Below, piece by piece: positions 42,955 through 55,187 of a DNA stretch of 64,000 nt. Every line of letters begins with the position of its first letter. Positions within the stretch are counted from its first letter, which is position 1. This DNA comes from JAANXG01 sp963731035. GTDB taxonomy: Bacteria > Pseudomonadota > Gammaproteobacteria > Arenicellales > JAANXG01. The notes beneath the pieces are model-generated. The model saw only the letters and a list, made by a program, of their open reading frames with translations. It was not told the DNA's origin and made no database searches. The position numbers were made by a program, and so were the translations under genes. The stretch lies in contig CAVSUY010000022.1 of NCBI GenBank assembly GCA_963731035.1, positions 1 to 64,000 on the forward strand, read 5' to 3'.

Positions 42955-43702
42955 ATGAAGGAGTCCACGGTCATGCTGTGCGGGTTGGCGCGAGACGTTG
43001 AAAGATATCTTGACCCGGTCATTGCCCGCGTTGAGCGATTCGGCCGCTGCTTTGCGAACTACAGGGTGGCGGTATATGAGAACGATTCACGCGATTCGAC
43101 GGCCGCCCGGCTTCAGCGGTGGAGAGAGGAAAACGAACGCGTAGTGGTTCTCAATGAAACCCGGGGCGTCTCTGCGTGGCCAGTTGGCACTTCCCCTGAG
43201 CGCATGGGGCACATGGCGCAATGCAGGAATCGGTATGGAGCTCGCCGGCGATACCTGCCCGGCGGCCGACTTCGTCGTCGTGTTGGACATGGACCTGCCG
43301 CAGGGATTCAGCTACGAGGGAATCGCCAACACGTTCGGCGATTCGGAGTGGGACATCGTCGGGTCCAACGGTATACTGTTCGCGCCGGCCGGGGGGATGC
43401 CGCTGGGCAGGCGCGACTCTTCGATATGGGCGTTCAGGACAGACGAGTATCCGGACGGGTCGGCATTGGAGATGGTGAACGCGCTCCGTTTCGAGCGAGG
43501 AGAGCCTCTGGTCCCGGTGCGCTCGTGCTTCGGCGGCCTGTGTGTTTACCGCGCGCCGGCTTTCTTCTGCGGCGAACGGTACGATGGCGGGGACTGTGAG
43601 CACGTCGTGTTCCATGAAGCTCTGAGGCGCCGCGGGTATGATCGCCAATTCCTGAATCCGAGCCAGATCGTACTTTACACGGGACCAGACAAAGCGGGAT
43701 GA
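42955..43702 (+). pseudogene. Capsule-type glycosyltransferase (CAP59/CMT1-like), one frameshift
   Basis: First frame from ATG 42955: VMLCGLARDVERYLDPVIARVERFG, VAVYENDSRDSTAARLQRW, HMAQCRNRY. After a slip near 43220-43235 the next frame gives PAADFVVVLDMDLPQGFSYEGIANTFG, WDIVGSNGILFAPAGG, PVRSCFGGLCVYRAPAFF, ending at 43702. The ENDSxDxT and DLD/DMD motifs fit the alpha-1,3-mannosyltransferase CMT1 / CAP59 group. The intact protein would be about 250 residues. Confidence 0.65.
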
Positions 43703-44457
43703 ATGCTCATCCACAACAGATTCATGAACTCAGCTCGCCGCGCTACGGCTCCCACTGCTGCGAACCTCGCTCGATTGTCACCCGCAGATCGAATGCCATA
43801 CCGAGGTATTCAATCCGGACTTCACCGTGTTCGCCCCGTATGATCGCGCCACTCCCGCGGTAAAGATCTCGATAATCACATCTTCGGCACACGGCCGTCC
43901 GAAATCCAATCGGTGGGCTTCTTACTGCATAGAAGCGCGCCAACTTCGGCGCCTGGCAGGACCTGTGGCCCCGGCTGGAGAAGGATGATGCCCTGCGCAT
44001 CGTCAGCCTGCGGCGCGAGAACCTGCTGCGCCGTTACCTGTCTTATCTCACCATGAAAGAGCCGCGCGAGCGCAAGCTCCATCCACGGACACTGGATCCC
44101 GTGGAGTTGGAGGCGGAGTTCGAGGCGCGCCACAGTGAAATCACATCGTTCGACGAACGCTTCGCGGGCCATCCGCTGCTGGTCGTGACCTACGAGCAGC
44201 TGTGCCACGACCACGCCAACACCCTCGAGGCTGTGCAGCACTTCCTGTCAGTGCCGGTGACGGACCTGGCTCCGCACACCAACCGCAATCCGCGCCTGGA
44301 TCTCAGGTCGGCGATTTCGAACTACGACGCCCTCCGCGCCCACTTCGAGCACACGCCCTGGGCGGGATTCTTTGACGACAGACCGGAGCCCCCGGTTGAC
44401 CAGATCAAGTTCGGTGGATACACGGGACGCATCACCATTGCTTCCTCTGGCGACTGA
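43703..44457 (+). pseudogene. Stf0-like sulfotransferase, several frameshifts
   Basis: MLIHNRFMNS at 43703, then in shifted frames CHPQIECHTEVFNPDFTVFAPYDRATPAVKI and VGFLLH, then from about 43935 a clean frame ANFGAWQDLWPRLEKDDALRIVSLRRENLLRRYLSYL ... VVTYEQLCHDHANTLEAVQHFLSVP ... LDLRSAISNYDALRAHFEHTPWAGFF to TGA 44457. Segment order and motifs match the Stf0/LPS sulfotransferase family of about 250 residues. Three indels are needed. Overlaps the previous gene's stop, so it belongs to the same transcription unit. Confidence 0.65.
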
Positions 44458-44519
44458 GACCGGCCTCCGGGGACGGACGCCGGAGAATCTTGGAGGCCGC
44501 GTCCCCGGGAATATCCCCT

Positions 44520-44954
44520 ATGAATGATCCTGAGCCGGGGTCTCTTTATGTGCCGTATCTAACCGACAACTTCTGGGAAGAAACCGCACTCGACCGCTTC
44601 CGCTACGATACGTTCGTGGAAACAGGGAGTTACAGAGGGTTCGTGCTTGAGTTCATGAAAACCCGATTCAGGTTCATTGACAGCATCGAGCTTTCGAATA
44701 GATGGTATGAGTTTTGCCGGGAAAAGTTCAGGAATGATGCGCATATGTATTTGCATCAGTTTGAGTACAACTGGACCGGTATCACACTGGAGAGGGTACT
44801 GGGTCTGATGAAGCCGGGTTATGGGTGCTTGGAGAACGCACAATCCCGGTATACAGTGACACCTCGCGAGGACCAGTTGATCTTCTATCCTCTTGGGGAC
44901 CGGGCGTTCTTCGAGCGACGAGGAGCGGGGTGTAACGGCTGGGGAGGCTTCTAG
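44520..44954 (+). CDS. Methyltransferase-like protein, probably truncated
   Basis: 144 residues from ATG 44520. YDTFVETGSYRGFVLEFMKTRFRFIDSIELSNRWYEFCREKFRNDAHMYLHQ looks like the first motifs of a class I SAM-dependent methyltransferase (ETGSYRG loop and acidic IELS). The later half (GYGCLENAQSRYTVTPREDQLIF) does not continue as expected, so a frameshift or truncation near 44830 is likely. Part of the glycan locus. Confidence 0.45.
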   Translation: MNDPEPGSLYVPYLTDNFWEETALDRFRYDTFVETGSYRGFVLEFMKTRFRFIDSIELSNRWYEFCREKFRNDAHMYLHQFEYNWTGITLERVLGLMKPGYGCLENAQSRYTVTPREDQLIFYPLGDRAFFERRGAGCNGWGGF

Positions 44955-45169
44955 GCGCCGATCGAGAAGGCCTGGCTGGTGGTGCCCCTGAGCCCGTGGG
45001 TGGCGATGACGGAGCTTCTCGCATGAGCCGGCAGCGTAACGGATTCGATGATGGGCCTCACCCAGCGCGTCGGTACCGTCGTACCCGCGAACAGCGAAGC
45101 GGCGAGCAGAGTCCGGCGAACGTGCTTGTGATCGAAAGATCCATCGCCCTTTTTAGACTTTTCTTTCAT
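44951..45169 (-). CDS. Small exported-type protein with the PIIESVTLPAHA motif
   Basis: 72 residues: a charged start (MKEKSKKGDGSFDHKHVRR), a hydrophobic stretch (TLLAASLFAGTTVPT) and RWVRPIIESVTLPAHARSS, closely paralleling WKKPVIDSVILPAHAQTS of the 9-kb protein. The RR-hydrophobic-AHA layout resembles a Tat-like or long signal sequence. ATG 45169 has AGAAGG 10 nt upstream; an in-frame ATG at 45280 adds an unrelated leader. Short tail, no further domain. Convergent with, and overlapping by 4 nt, the methyltransferase-like gene. Confidence 0.55.
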   Translation of the reverse strand: MKEKSKKGDGSFDHKHVRRTLLAASLFAGTTVPTRWVRPIIESVTLPAHARSSVIATHGLRGTTSQAFSIGA

Positions 45170-45299
45170 AACTGAAACCTTCTTCGGCAGGCCGAGACAA
45201 CCCGATAAGCAAAGTATACAGCTTTTCGCCGGCAAGTCGTCGCGGCGGCCAATCTGCGGCCTGGGCCTTCGTTCGTTCATCCCGCCGGTCCGGCTGAGG

Positions 45300-45770
45300 T
45301 TGCACCGGCCGGCGGGATGGAACGGGGCTCAGCTCAACGAATACGCCCACTCGGCGCCGCTCGCGCGGCAGATCCCCAGCGCCCGGCTGGTGGAGCTGCC
45401 GGGTCCTGATCACTTGTTGTTCGCCGGTGACAACAGCGACGAGATCACCCGGGCCATCGTGGATTTTATCGAGGCTCCGGCGAAACGCGAGAAGACCAAT
45501 CGCGTGCTCGCGACCATTGTTCTGATCCAGTACGGAGACGGCGTGGGCGACCGTGTGTCCGACGCCGTGGCGGCATCTGTCAGTGACGAGCTCCGGCGTT
45601 TTCGTGCCACCCACGTCGCGGCCCAGGACGGCGCCGGGATCGCGGCGACCTTCGACGGTCCCGCCAGGGCTCTCGAATGCGCGCGCTCATTGTCGCTGCT
45701 TCTCTCTGCGGCGGGCATCCATCACCGCATCGGGGTACACGCCGGCGAGGTTACCCGCGATCGTCTGTGA
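45300..45770 (+). pseudogene. Fragment of an alpha/beta-hydrolase-adenylate cyclase fusion
   Basis: The first 60 residues (HSAPLARQIPSARLVELPGPDHLLFAGDNSDEITRAIVDFIE) are the end of an alpha/beta-hydrolase with the catalytic His in GPDHLLF; they continue into NRVLATIVLIQ...ATFDGPARALECARSL...GIHHRIGVHAGEV, the start of a class III nucleotide cyclase domain that then stops at 45770. Both ends are missing, and the metal-binding Asp region of the cyclase is altered (LIQYGDGVGDRV). The intact fusion is a known two-domain family. A REP element follows. Confidence 0.6.
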
Positions 45771-45773
45771 GCA

Positions 45774-45812
45774 ATCGCGGCTGAAGCCGCTCCTACCATC
45801 CGTGGATCAGCC
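45774..45812 (+). repeat. REP element
   Basis: ATCGCGGCTGAAGCCGCTCC followed by TACCATCCGTGGAT, same family as at 28005. Confidence 0.75.
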
Positions 45813-45823
45813 CTGTGGCAGCA

Positions 45824-50032
<4,209 letters not shown>

Positions 50033-50228
50033 GACTCAGTAAACCACGAAGCCGGGTTGCCGCCAAGGGAGTATGCCACGCCGGATCGGCTCAAAGGGTC
50101 TGCGTGGATTCGGCGTCGCCACCGGCGATTCGACGCCGGTTTGTTCACATCGCAATAAAACGCATCGGGGCCGGCGTGGTGATATTGGCGGACGTCCTTG
50201 GCACGGTGCCAATCGTTCGATTCAGGCG

Positions 50229-51038
50229 CTACCAGATTACCTCGTCGGCCATCAGTGCCATGGCGCGGATCGGCTCATAGTCTTCATCCTGAACCGGAGC
50301 CATTTTGAGCAAGCCATGCTCTTCCAGAATGCTCCGTCCCGGTTCGCCTTCGTGCATTCGCCAGAGAGCCTCACGAATTGCCTGACGCAGTTCCGGCGGC
50401 ACATCTTTATGGACCACCCACGGCGGTATGGGGCTCGGTCCCAGAACGTCAATGACTCGCAGCTGGGTCTTGAGCCGGGGCTGAAGGTCCATTTCGATTT
50501 CGAGGACGGTACTGTCAATCGCGCTTGCGTCAACGGCCCCGTCCAGGACCATCTCAAGGGCCCGGAGGTGGGAACCGGCTTCGATAACACGGCCAAAGTA
50601 ACCTTTGCTCTCGCCCAGGGCCGCCAGGTGGTACCGGGTAATATTGTATCCCGACTGGGAGCCGGTTTCGTTATAAGCCCACGACGCACCGCGTAAGTCG
50701 GTGAAGCAGCCATATTCCCTGTCACTGCGCACGACGACATCGGAGAAATAGACCGGTCGCTGCTGATAACGCGGGTGCTGCATGACCGGCGCGGCCACCA
50801 GTTCGATGCAGGGAAACTTCCGGTCCACCCTACGCACATACGGCAATCCGCAAATCCAACCTAAGTGGACCTGTCCCGCGTCCAACATCCGTCCCCGCTC
50901 TTTCCACGGAATATCGTTGACGAACTCCGTCTCTACGCCCAAGTGATCACCAAGATAGCCGGTAACTGCCCGGCACATGGGAGCCGCGTTGTCCGACTGG
51001 ATCGAGATGACCTTGAGAGTTCCGGGGACACAATACAT
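50229..51038 (-). CDS. PhnD-like phosphate/phosphonate-type binding protein, N-terminus formed by a repeat
   Basis: 269 residues of PhnD/SsuA/transferrin-like fold: QSDNAAPMCRAVTGYLGDHLG, LGWICGLPYVRR, PVYFSDVVVRSDREYG, SWAYNETGSQSGYNITRYHLA, ASAIDSTVLEIE, GPSPIPPWVVHKD. There is no signal peptide. The first codons MYCVPGT are read from the RAYT repeat (ATG in TTATGTATTGTGTCCCCGGA), and the next codons LKVISIQSD begin the family-like sequence with CTC where a start would be expected. So the original start and leader seem to have been replaced. Ligand unknown. Confidence 0.75.
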   Translation of the reverse strand: MYCVPGTLKVISIQSDNAAPMCRAVTGYLGDHLGVETEFVNDIPWKERGRMLDAGQVHLGWICGLPYVRRVDRKFPCIELVAAPVMQHPRYQQRPVYFSDVVVRSDREYGCFTDLRGASWAYNETGSQSGYNITRYHLAALGESKGYFGRVIEAGSHLRALEMVLDGAVDASAIDSTVLEIEMDLQPRLKTQLRVIDVLGPSPIPPWVVHKDVPPELRQAIREALWRMHEGEPGRSILEEHGLLKMAPVQDEDYEPIRAMALMADEVIW

Positions 51039-51040
51039 AA
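51019..51040 (-). repeat. RAYT element left end
   Basis: GTTCCGGGGACACAATAC at 51019-51036 is the near-exact reverse complement of the right end GTATTGTGTCCCC at 51800-51812. It supplies the start codon of the PhnD-like gene and lies immediately 3' of the transposase stop. Confidence 0.65.
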
Positions 51041-51700
51041 CTAGTCAGCCCTTTTCGGGCCAGGCTTCTGGCGCCGCAGGCGACGACCCGTTAGAGATTC
51101 GAGGCGCCGAAGGAACGAATCGGAGCCCAACGGGCGGCCGGTACGTTCATGGAGCTTAAGCACTTCGGTATCTTGCGGGCTCGGATTTTCCGTCAAGTAT
51201 TCGGACCAATCGTCGACGCGATTTAGCATCGGGGCCACGCTTACCAATTCGTCGTCCCTGCCGTCCAAATGTGCCCGGGCACTGGACCATTTCCAGCTTC
51301 CCGGACGAGTACACAGGCCGGCTCGAACCGGGTTCAGCTCAATGTAACGGACGGCGGCTATCAAGTGAGACTCATCCATCGGGAACGAAGCAAAGCGGCC
51401 CTGCCACAGATACCCCCTCCATCCTTCACGAAAGTTGACATAGCGTGTGTATCTCCTGTGTGCTTCAGCCAGTGATCGATGCAGACCGTCAATACTGCGG
51501 GGCAATAGCACGAGATGCACATGATTGGGCATCAGACAGTAGGCCCATACCGCAACATTGGCCTTCTTACAGTGGCGGCTGATCAAGAGCCTGTAGTGAC
51601 GATAGTCCCTGTCGGAAAAAAAGACTCGTTGCCGGCGATTGCCGCGTTGCGTGATGTGGTGTGGGATATCAGGTACCACGACCCGTGCCATCCTGGCCAT
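51041..51700 (-). CDS. REP-associated tyrosine transposase (RAYT, Y1 family)
   Basis: 219 residues, IS200-like HUH fold. Seen: MARMARVVVPDIPHHITQRGNRRQRVFF, the HUH motif CLMPNHVHLVLLP, and a nucleophile Tyr candidate in AVRYIELNPVRAGL. RAYTs cut and move REP sequences as single strands. ATG 51700 has AGGAG upstream. The 11-mer CTAGTCAGCCC that ends the gene (TAG stop) is repeated directly just upstream of its start at 51712-51722. Flanked by inverted GTATTGTGTCCCC repeats, it is the only transposase in the window and the likely source of the CTGTCCCC repeats. Confidence 0.9.
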   Translation of the reverse strand: MARMARVVVPDIPHHITQRGNRRQRVFFSDRDYRHYRLLISRHCKKANVAVWAYCLMPNHVHLVLLPRSIDGLHRSLAEAHRRYTRYVNFREGWRGYLWQGRFASFPMDESHLIAAVRYIELNPVRAGLCTRPGSWKWSSARAHLDGRDDELVSVAPMLNRVDDWSEYLTENPSPQDTEVLKLHERTGRPLGSDSFLRRLESLTGRRLRRQKPGPKRAD

Positions 51701-51796
51701 ATTGCTCCTTTCTAGTCAGCCCCATTGAGGGACCACAAGTCTAACCCATGCGGTGGCCTAGATCGAGTTCCTAGCCTCTCTCGAGCGGGAGGAATT

Positions 51797-51836
51797 GAGT
51801 ATTGTGTCCCCCGAATACCGAATACAATACTATTCG
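51797..51836 (+). repeat. RAYT element right end with two small hairpins
   Basis: GTATTGTGTCCCCCGAATAC (51800-51819) has a GTATT/AATAC stem, and CGAATA-CAATAC-TATTCG (51819-51836) forms a second hairpin. The latter contains the TAG stop codon of the CBS-domain gene on the minus strand. Confidence 0.65.
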
Positions 51837-52213
51837 CTGCCCAACAGCTCGATCAACGCGCGGAACAGGTCGGTTTCAGTGAGGAGGCCGACGACGCGGC
51901 CGCCTTTGAGCACTGGCAGTCCGCCGATGCGGTTTGAGACCATCAGCCTGGCGGCGGACGCCAGTGGGTCATCGGGGGAAACGGTTATCACCGGGGAATG
52001 CATGACCTCATAGACCTCGACCTTCGCTTCCCGGAAATGGCGCGCGGCGAGTTGAAGATCCCGGTGCGTCAGTATGCCGACCAACTTCCCTTCCGGGTCC
52101 ACCACCGGCAGATGATGCAGGTTCTTGTCGTGCATGATGTCGAAGGCTTCCCGGTAGTCGGTGTCGGTCTGAATGGTGATAGGGGCCTCGGACATGTAGC
52201 TACTGACTTTCAT
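51830..52213 (-). CDS. Tandem CBS-domain protein
   Basis: 127 residues made of two CBS motifs: YMSEAPITIQTDTDYREAFDIMHDKNLHHLPVVDPEGKLVGILTHRDL and VMHSPVITVSPDDPLASAARLMVSNRIGGLPVLKGGRVVGLLTETDL. Stand-alone CBS pairs bind adenine nucleotides and sense energy state. The stop codon lies within the RAYT right-end repeat, so the last residues (LGSE) may differ from the ancestral gene. ATG 52213. Confidence 0.88.
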   Translation of the reverse strand: MKVSSYMSEAPITIQTDTDYREAFDIMHDKNLHHLPVVDPEGKLVGILTHRDLQLAARHFREAKVEVYEVMHSPVITVSPDDPLASAARLMVSNRIGGLPVLKGGRVVGLLTETDLFRALIELLGSE

Positions 52214-52471
52214 TGAGGTTCTCCGTCGACTGACCGGTAATACCGGCGAATGTTTTTTTCACAGGGTCCGTCTCAATGCCGCGGCGGGCGGTGGACAGCC
52301 TCCGTGCCACTCTGCGCTCGGACGCGGAAAAAGTGTTGATCCAGATCAGAATTCCGTTTCAGGATGACAGGTCCATTGGTGGAACCCACCGCCGGATGCT
52401 ACATTAGAGTCAACAATCGCATGGTCGCGCGCCAGTATGGGCGGCGACCGGCAAGAGAGCGAAAAACCGCT

Positions 52472-53572
52472 ATGGAAACGATCGCGAGCGCCACCAATGG
52501 AGACGCGCAGCGCCTCCGCAGCTTGATTCCGCTGGAAAGCCTCAGCGACGAAGGCTTCGAGCGCGTGGTGAACACCATGACCCTTCGTCCAGTCAAGGCC
52601 GGAACGCTGTTGTTCCGTATGGGCAAGCAGAACGAATACTCCCTTTATCTCCTCGATGGCCGCGTGGAGCTCTCCAATTTCGAGACGCTGGAGCGGATCG
52701 ATGCCGACACCGAGCGCGCCCGCCGCCCCCTGGCCAACGTCAAGACCAACAAATTCAACGGCGTGGCGGCGACCGACTGCATCGTGGCGGTTATCGACGG
52801 GGCCCTGTTGGAAAAGCATCTTGCTTGGGATCAGATGGCGCGCAAACCGGTGGAAGGCTACGAAGTCCGGGAGTTCGAAGGCACCGCCGACGTCGACTGG
52901 ATGCTGCAGATGCTCCAGACAAAAGTCTTCATGCGCCTGCCCACCGCAAACATTCAGACCCTGTTCGATCGATTCGAAGAGTGTCAGGTTACTGCGGGCC
53001 AGGTGGTGTTGACACAGGGCGACCCTGGCGACTACTACTACATTATCAAGCAGGGACGTTGCAGCGTCACTCGTTGCGATGTCGAGGGAACGCCGGAATC
53101 AACGCTGGCCGAGCTGGGCCCGCGCGACGCTTTCGGAGAAGAGTCACTGCTGTCCGACAATCCGCGCAACGCCACCATAACCATGCTCACCGACGGCGTA
53201 TTGATGCGTCTGGCAAAGGAGGACTTCCGGACCCTGATGACCGAACCGCTGGTCAAGCGCGTCGACGGCGCGCGGATGGCCGCGATGATGCGGGAAGGCG
53301 CGGTGGTACTGGACGTGCGCCTGGAAAGCGAGTTCCAGCAGGGCAGTATCGAGAAGGCCCGCAACCTGCCGCTGTACCTGTTGAGGCTCAAGGCCGCCAC
53401 CCTGGATCCTGGAACTCGCTACGTCATCGTCTGCGACACGGGAGCGCGCAGCGCCGCCGCGACCTTCCTGTTAAGCGAGCGCGGCCTGGACGCCTCGATG
53501 CTTCAGGGCGGGCTGGCGTCTCTGCGCCCCCCGGGACAGCCTCAAACTGAGCCGCGCGACCCAGGGTCGTGA
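52472..53572 (+). CDS. Double cyclic-nucleotide-binding domain protein with C-terminal rhodanese
   Basis: 366 residues. First cNMP-like barrel is degenerate (MTLRPVKAGTLLFRMGKQNEYSLYLLDGRVEL); the second is canonical (GQVVLTQGDPGDYYYIIKQGRCSVTR, FGEESLLSDNPRNATITM with the phosphate-binding Arg). A rhodanese domain follows (GAVVLDVRLESEFQQGSIEKARNLPL) with active-site loop VCDTGARS carrying the Cys. It could couple a second messenger to sulfur transfer or signalling. ATG 52472 is chosen; in-frame starts at 52364 and 52421 precede it. 52214-52471 has no other gene. Confidence 0.8.
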   Translation: METIASATNGDAQRLRSLIPLESLSDEGFERVVNTMTLRPVKAGTLLFRMGKQNEYSLYLLDGRVELSNFETLERIDADTERARRPLANVKTNKFNGVAATDCIVAVIDGALLEKHLAWDQMARKPVEGYEVREFEGTADVDWMLQMLQTKVFMRLPTANIQTLFDRFEECQVTAGQVVLTQGDPGDYYYIIKQGRCSVTRCDVEGTPESTLAELGPRDAFGEESLLSDNPRNATITMLTDGVLMRLAKEDFRTLMTEPLVKRVDGARMAAMMREGAVVLDVRLESEFQQGSIEKARNLPLYLLRLKAATLDPGTRYVIVCDTGARSAAATFLLSERGLDASMLQGGLASLRPPGQPQTEPRDPGS

Positions 53573-53603
53573 TCCCAGGAGAAGGACGATCGGGCAGACG
53601 GGT

Positions 53604-53807
53604 CTACTGACTCTGCTGCTCGATCTCTTTGCGCTGCCGGTCCGCGTCCTGGAGGACGGTCTGCTCCACCTGCTTTGCCTTATCGAGCGCCCGGGTCTGC
53701 CCTTTCCAGACCGTATCGTCGCTCTTGCTTCCGCTACCGTCGGAGCATGCGGCTGTCGCGAGTATCAGCGCGATCATGATGAGTCGGTACGACTTTGCCA
53801 TGTTCAT
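53604..53807 (-). CDS. Small putative lipoprotein
   Basis: 67 residues: signal sequence SYRLIMIALILATAAC with a plausible lipobox Cys, then a charged helical tail (VWKGQTRALDKAKQVEQTVLQDADRQRKEIEQQSQ). Similar small envelope lipoproteins are common; no function is assigned. ATG 53801 is an equally possible start. Confidence 0.6.
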   Translation of the reverse strand: MNMAKSYRLIMIALILATAACSDGSGSKSDDTVWKGQTRALDKAKQVEQTVLQDADRQRKEIEQQSQ

Positions 53808-53833
53808 AGTGTAGTCCCGACGGGCGACGCGCC

Positions 53834-54331
53834 TTATGATTGAGAATCGTCTATGACGAGGCGCTCGATTCCGTGCTTCTCGAATTCCGCGGCGTACTTC
53901 TGCTCGTAGGGGGCGGCGCGTTTCCAGAACTCCTCCGTATCGAGACGGTCTGGCGCGTCGTCGGGCAACCCCCCGTATACGTCGCGATCGGTGAAGCGCT
54001 CGATGAGCTCCTCCCAGAAGTTCATGGCGTCATATTCCTCGATCCTATCGAACACGTCGTTTGCGTCCTCGTACTCCTTCGTGGGGTAGTAGCGGTTCAG
54101 CTCCGGAGCAGCCTCGACCAGGTTCCGAAATCCCGACTCCTCGGCGTAGGAATAGATCTTCTGAAACAGCATCTGATACGGATCGTCGTCCGAGGGTTCT
54201 TCCACGTCGTGGGAGGTCAGAATCCAATCGGCAATGAAAACCACGTCGAGAAGCAGGCGATATTCTTGCTTGGTGAAGTCGATCTTCAAGTCTGTCGTCC
54301 AGGCCGTACTATTGAAATCCAGGCAGACCAT
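53834..54331 (-). CDS. Hypothetical acidic protein, 165 residues
   Basis: Strongly acidic, helical, soluble: KQEYRLLLDVVFIADWILTSHDVEEPSDDDP, YSYAEESGFRNLVEAAPELNRYYPTKEYEDAND, FWEELIERFTDRDVYGGLPDDAP. No family recognised. A C-terminal EKHGIERLVIDDSQS is typical of a complete end. It stands alone between the lipoprotein and the nar cluster. Confidence 0.6.
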   Translation of the reverse strand: MVCLDFNSTAWTTDLKIDFTKQEYRLLLDVVFIADWILTSHDVEEPSDDDPYQMLFQKIYSYAEESGFRNLVEAAPELNRYYPTKEYEDANDVFDRIEEYDAMNFWEELIERFTDRDVYGGLPDDAPDRLDTEEFWKRAAPYEQKYAAEFEKHGIERLVIDDSQS

Positions 54332-54418
54332 TGGTCCCGCCTGAGAACCGGTTTACACGGGATTTCTCCCTTACCAGATAGTAGCCGGTAATCGCGCCTA
54401 TTGTCAGCAGACGAGTAG

Positions 54419-55177
54419 TTATTGCACGAGCGGCGAATCAGAAGCCTGGATTTCCACTCCCTTGATCTCGGCCTCGGCGGCCAGGCGACCAATGTACTGA
54501 CTCACGGCGCGACGCCAGGCACGCTCGTGCAGGTAATCGGCGATCAGGTGGTGGACCTGGTCGTAGTCAAGCGGCTCGCCGCCGGAGCGCCGCAGGACCT
54601 CTACGATGTGAAAGCCGTACCGCGTCTCGACCGGCCGTTCGGCGAGTCCCACCGCCAGCCGGAGGATGACTTCCTCGAATTCGGGGACTGTCTGGCCGCG
54701 TCCCACGACCCCCAGGTGTCCCCCCTGGTCGGCTGAAGGGCAATCCGAATGGCGGGTGGCAAGCCTGGCGAAATCATCCGGCGTGTCGCGCAGCTCCGCC
54801 AGCAGCGCCTCCGCAGTGTCCCGCTGGCGCACGCGGGCGGCGGGGTCGTCGGGGGCCGCCGCCAGCAGAATATGCCGTACCTCGATCTCGTCGGGAGATC
54901 GAAAACGCTCGCGGTTGGCCTCGAAGTAGCGGCGGCACGCCGCGACGTCGGCTTCCGGGACCCGGACCTCGGTGGCCAGAAGCTCGTCTATCGCTTCCCC
55001 GGTGCGGTCATTTGAGGAGATCCCCGTCGCTTCGGCACGCTGCCGCAGCAGCTCGCGGATCACCAGCCGTCTCGCCGCCTCCTCCCGGCGCCCCTCGATG
55101 GTCCCCTCTTCGACGTGCCCGGACTCGAGGTTGATATCCTCTTTGGACACGAGAACCCGGTTTACGGATACCAGCAC
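54419..55177 (-). CDS. Parvulin-type peptidylprolyl isomerase, last gene of the nar operon
   Basis: 252 residues. PpiC domain: EIEVRHILLAAAPDDPAARVRQRDTAEALLAELRDTPDDFARLATRHSDCPSADQGGHLGVVGRGQTVPEFEEVI ... RYGFHIVEVLRR, with an N-terminal SurA-like helical chaperone part. It has no signal peptide at this start. PPIases of this type sit at the end of nar operons in several proteobacteria and are thought to aid nitrate reductase assembly. It starts 10 nt after narI. Confidence 0.88.
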   Translation of the reverse strand: MLVSVNRVLVSKEDINLESGHVEEGTIEGRREEAARRLVIRELLRQRAEATGISSNDRTGEAIDELLATEVRVPEADVAACRRYFEANRERFRSPDEIEVRHILLAAAPDDPAARVRQRDTAEALLAELRDTPDDFARLATRHSDCPSADQGGHLGVVGRGQTVPEFEEVILRLAVGLAERPVETRYGFHIVEVLRRSGGEPLDYDQVHHLIADYLHERAWRRAVSQYIGRLAAEAEIKGVEIQASDSPLVQ

Positions 55178-55187
55178 CGGACCAAGC

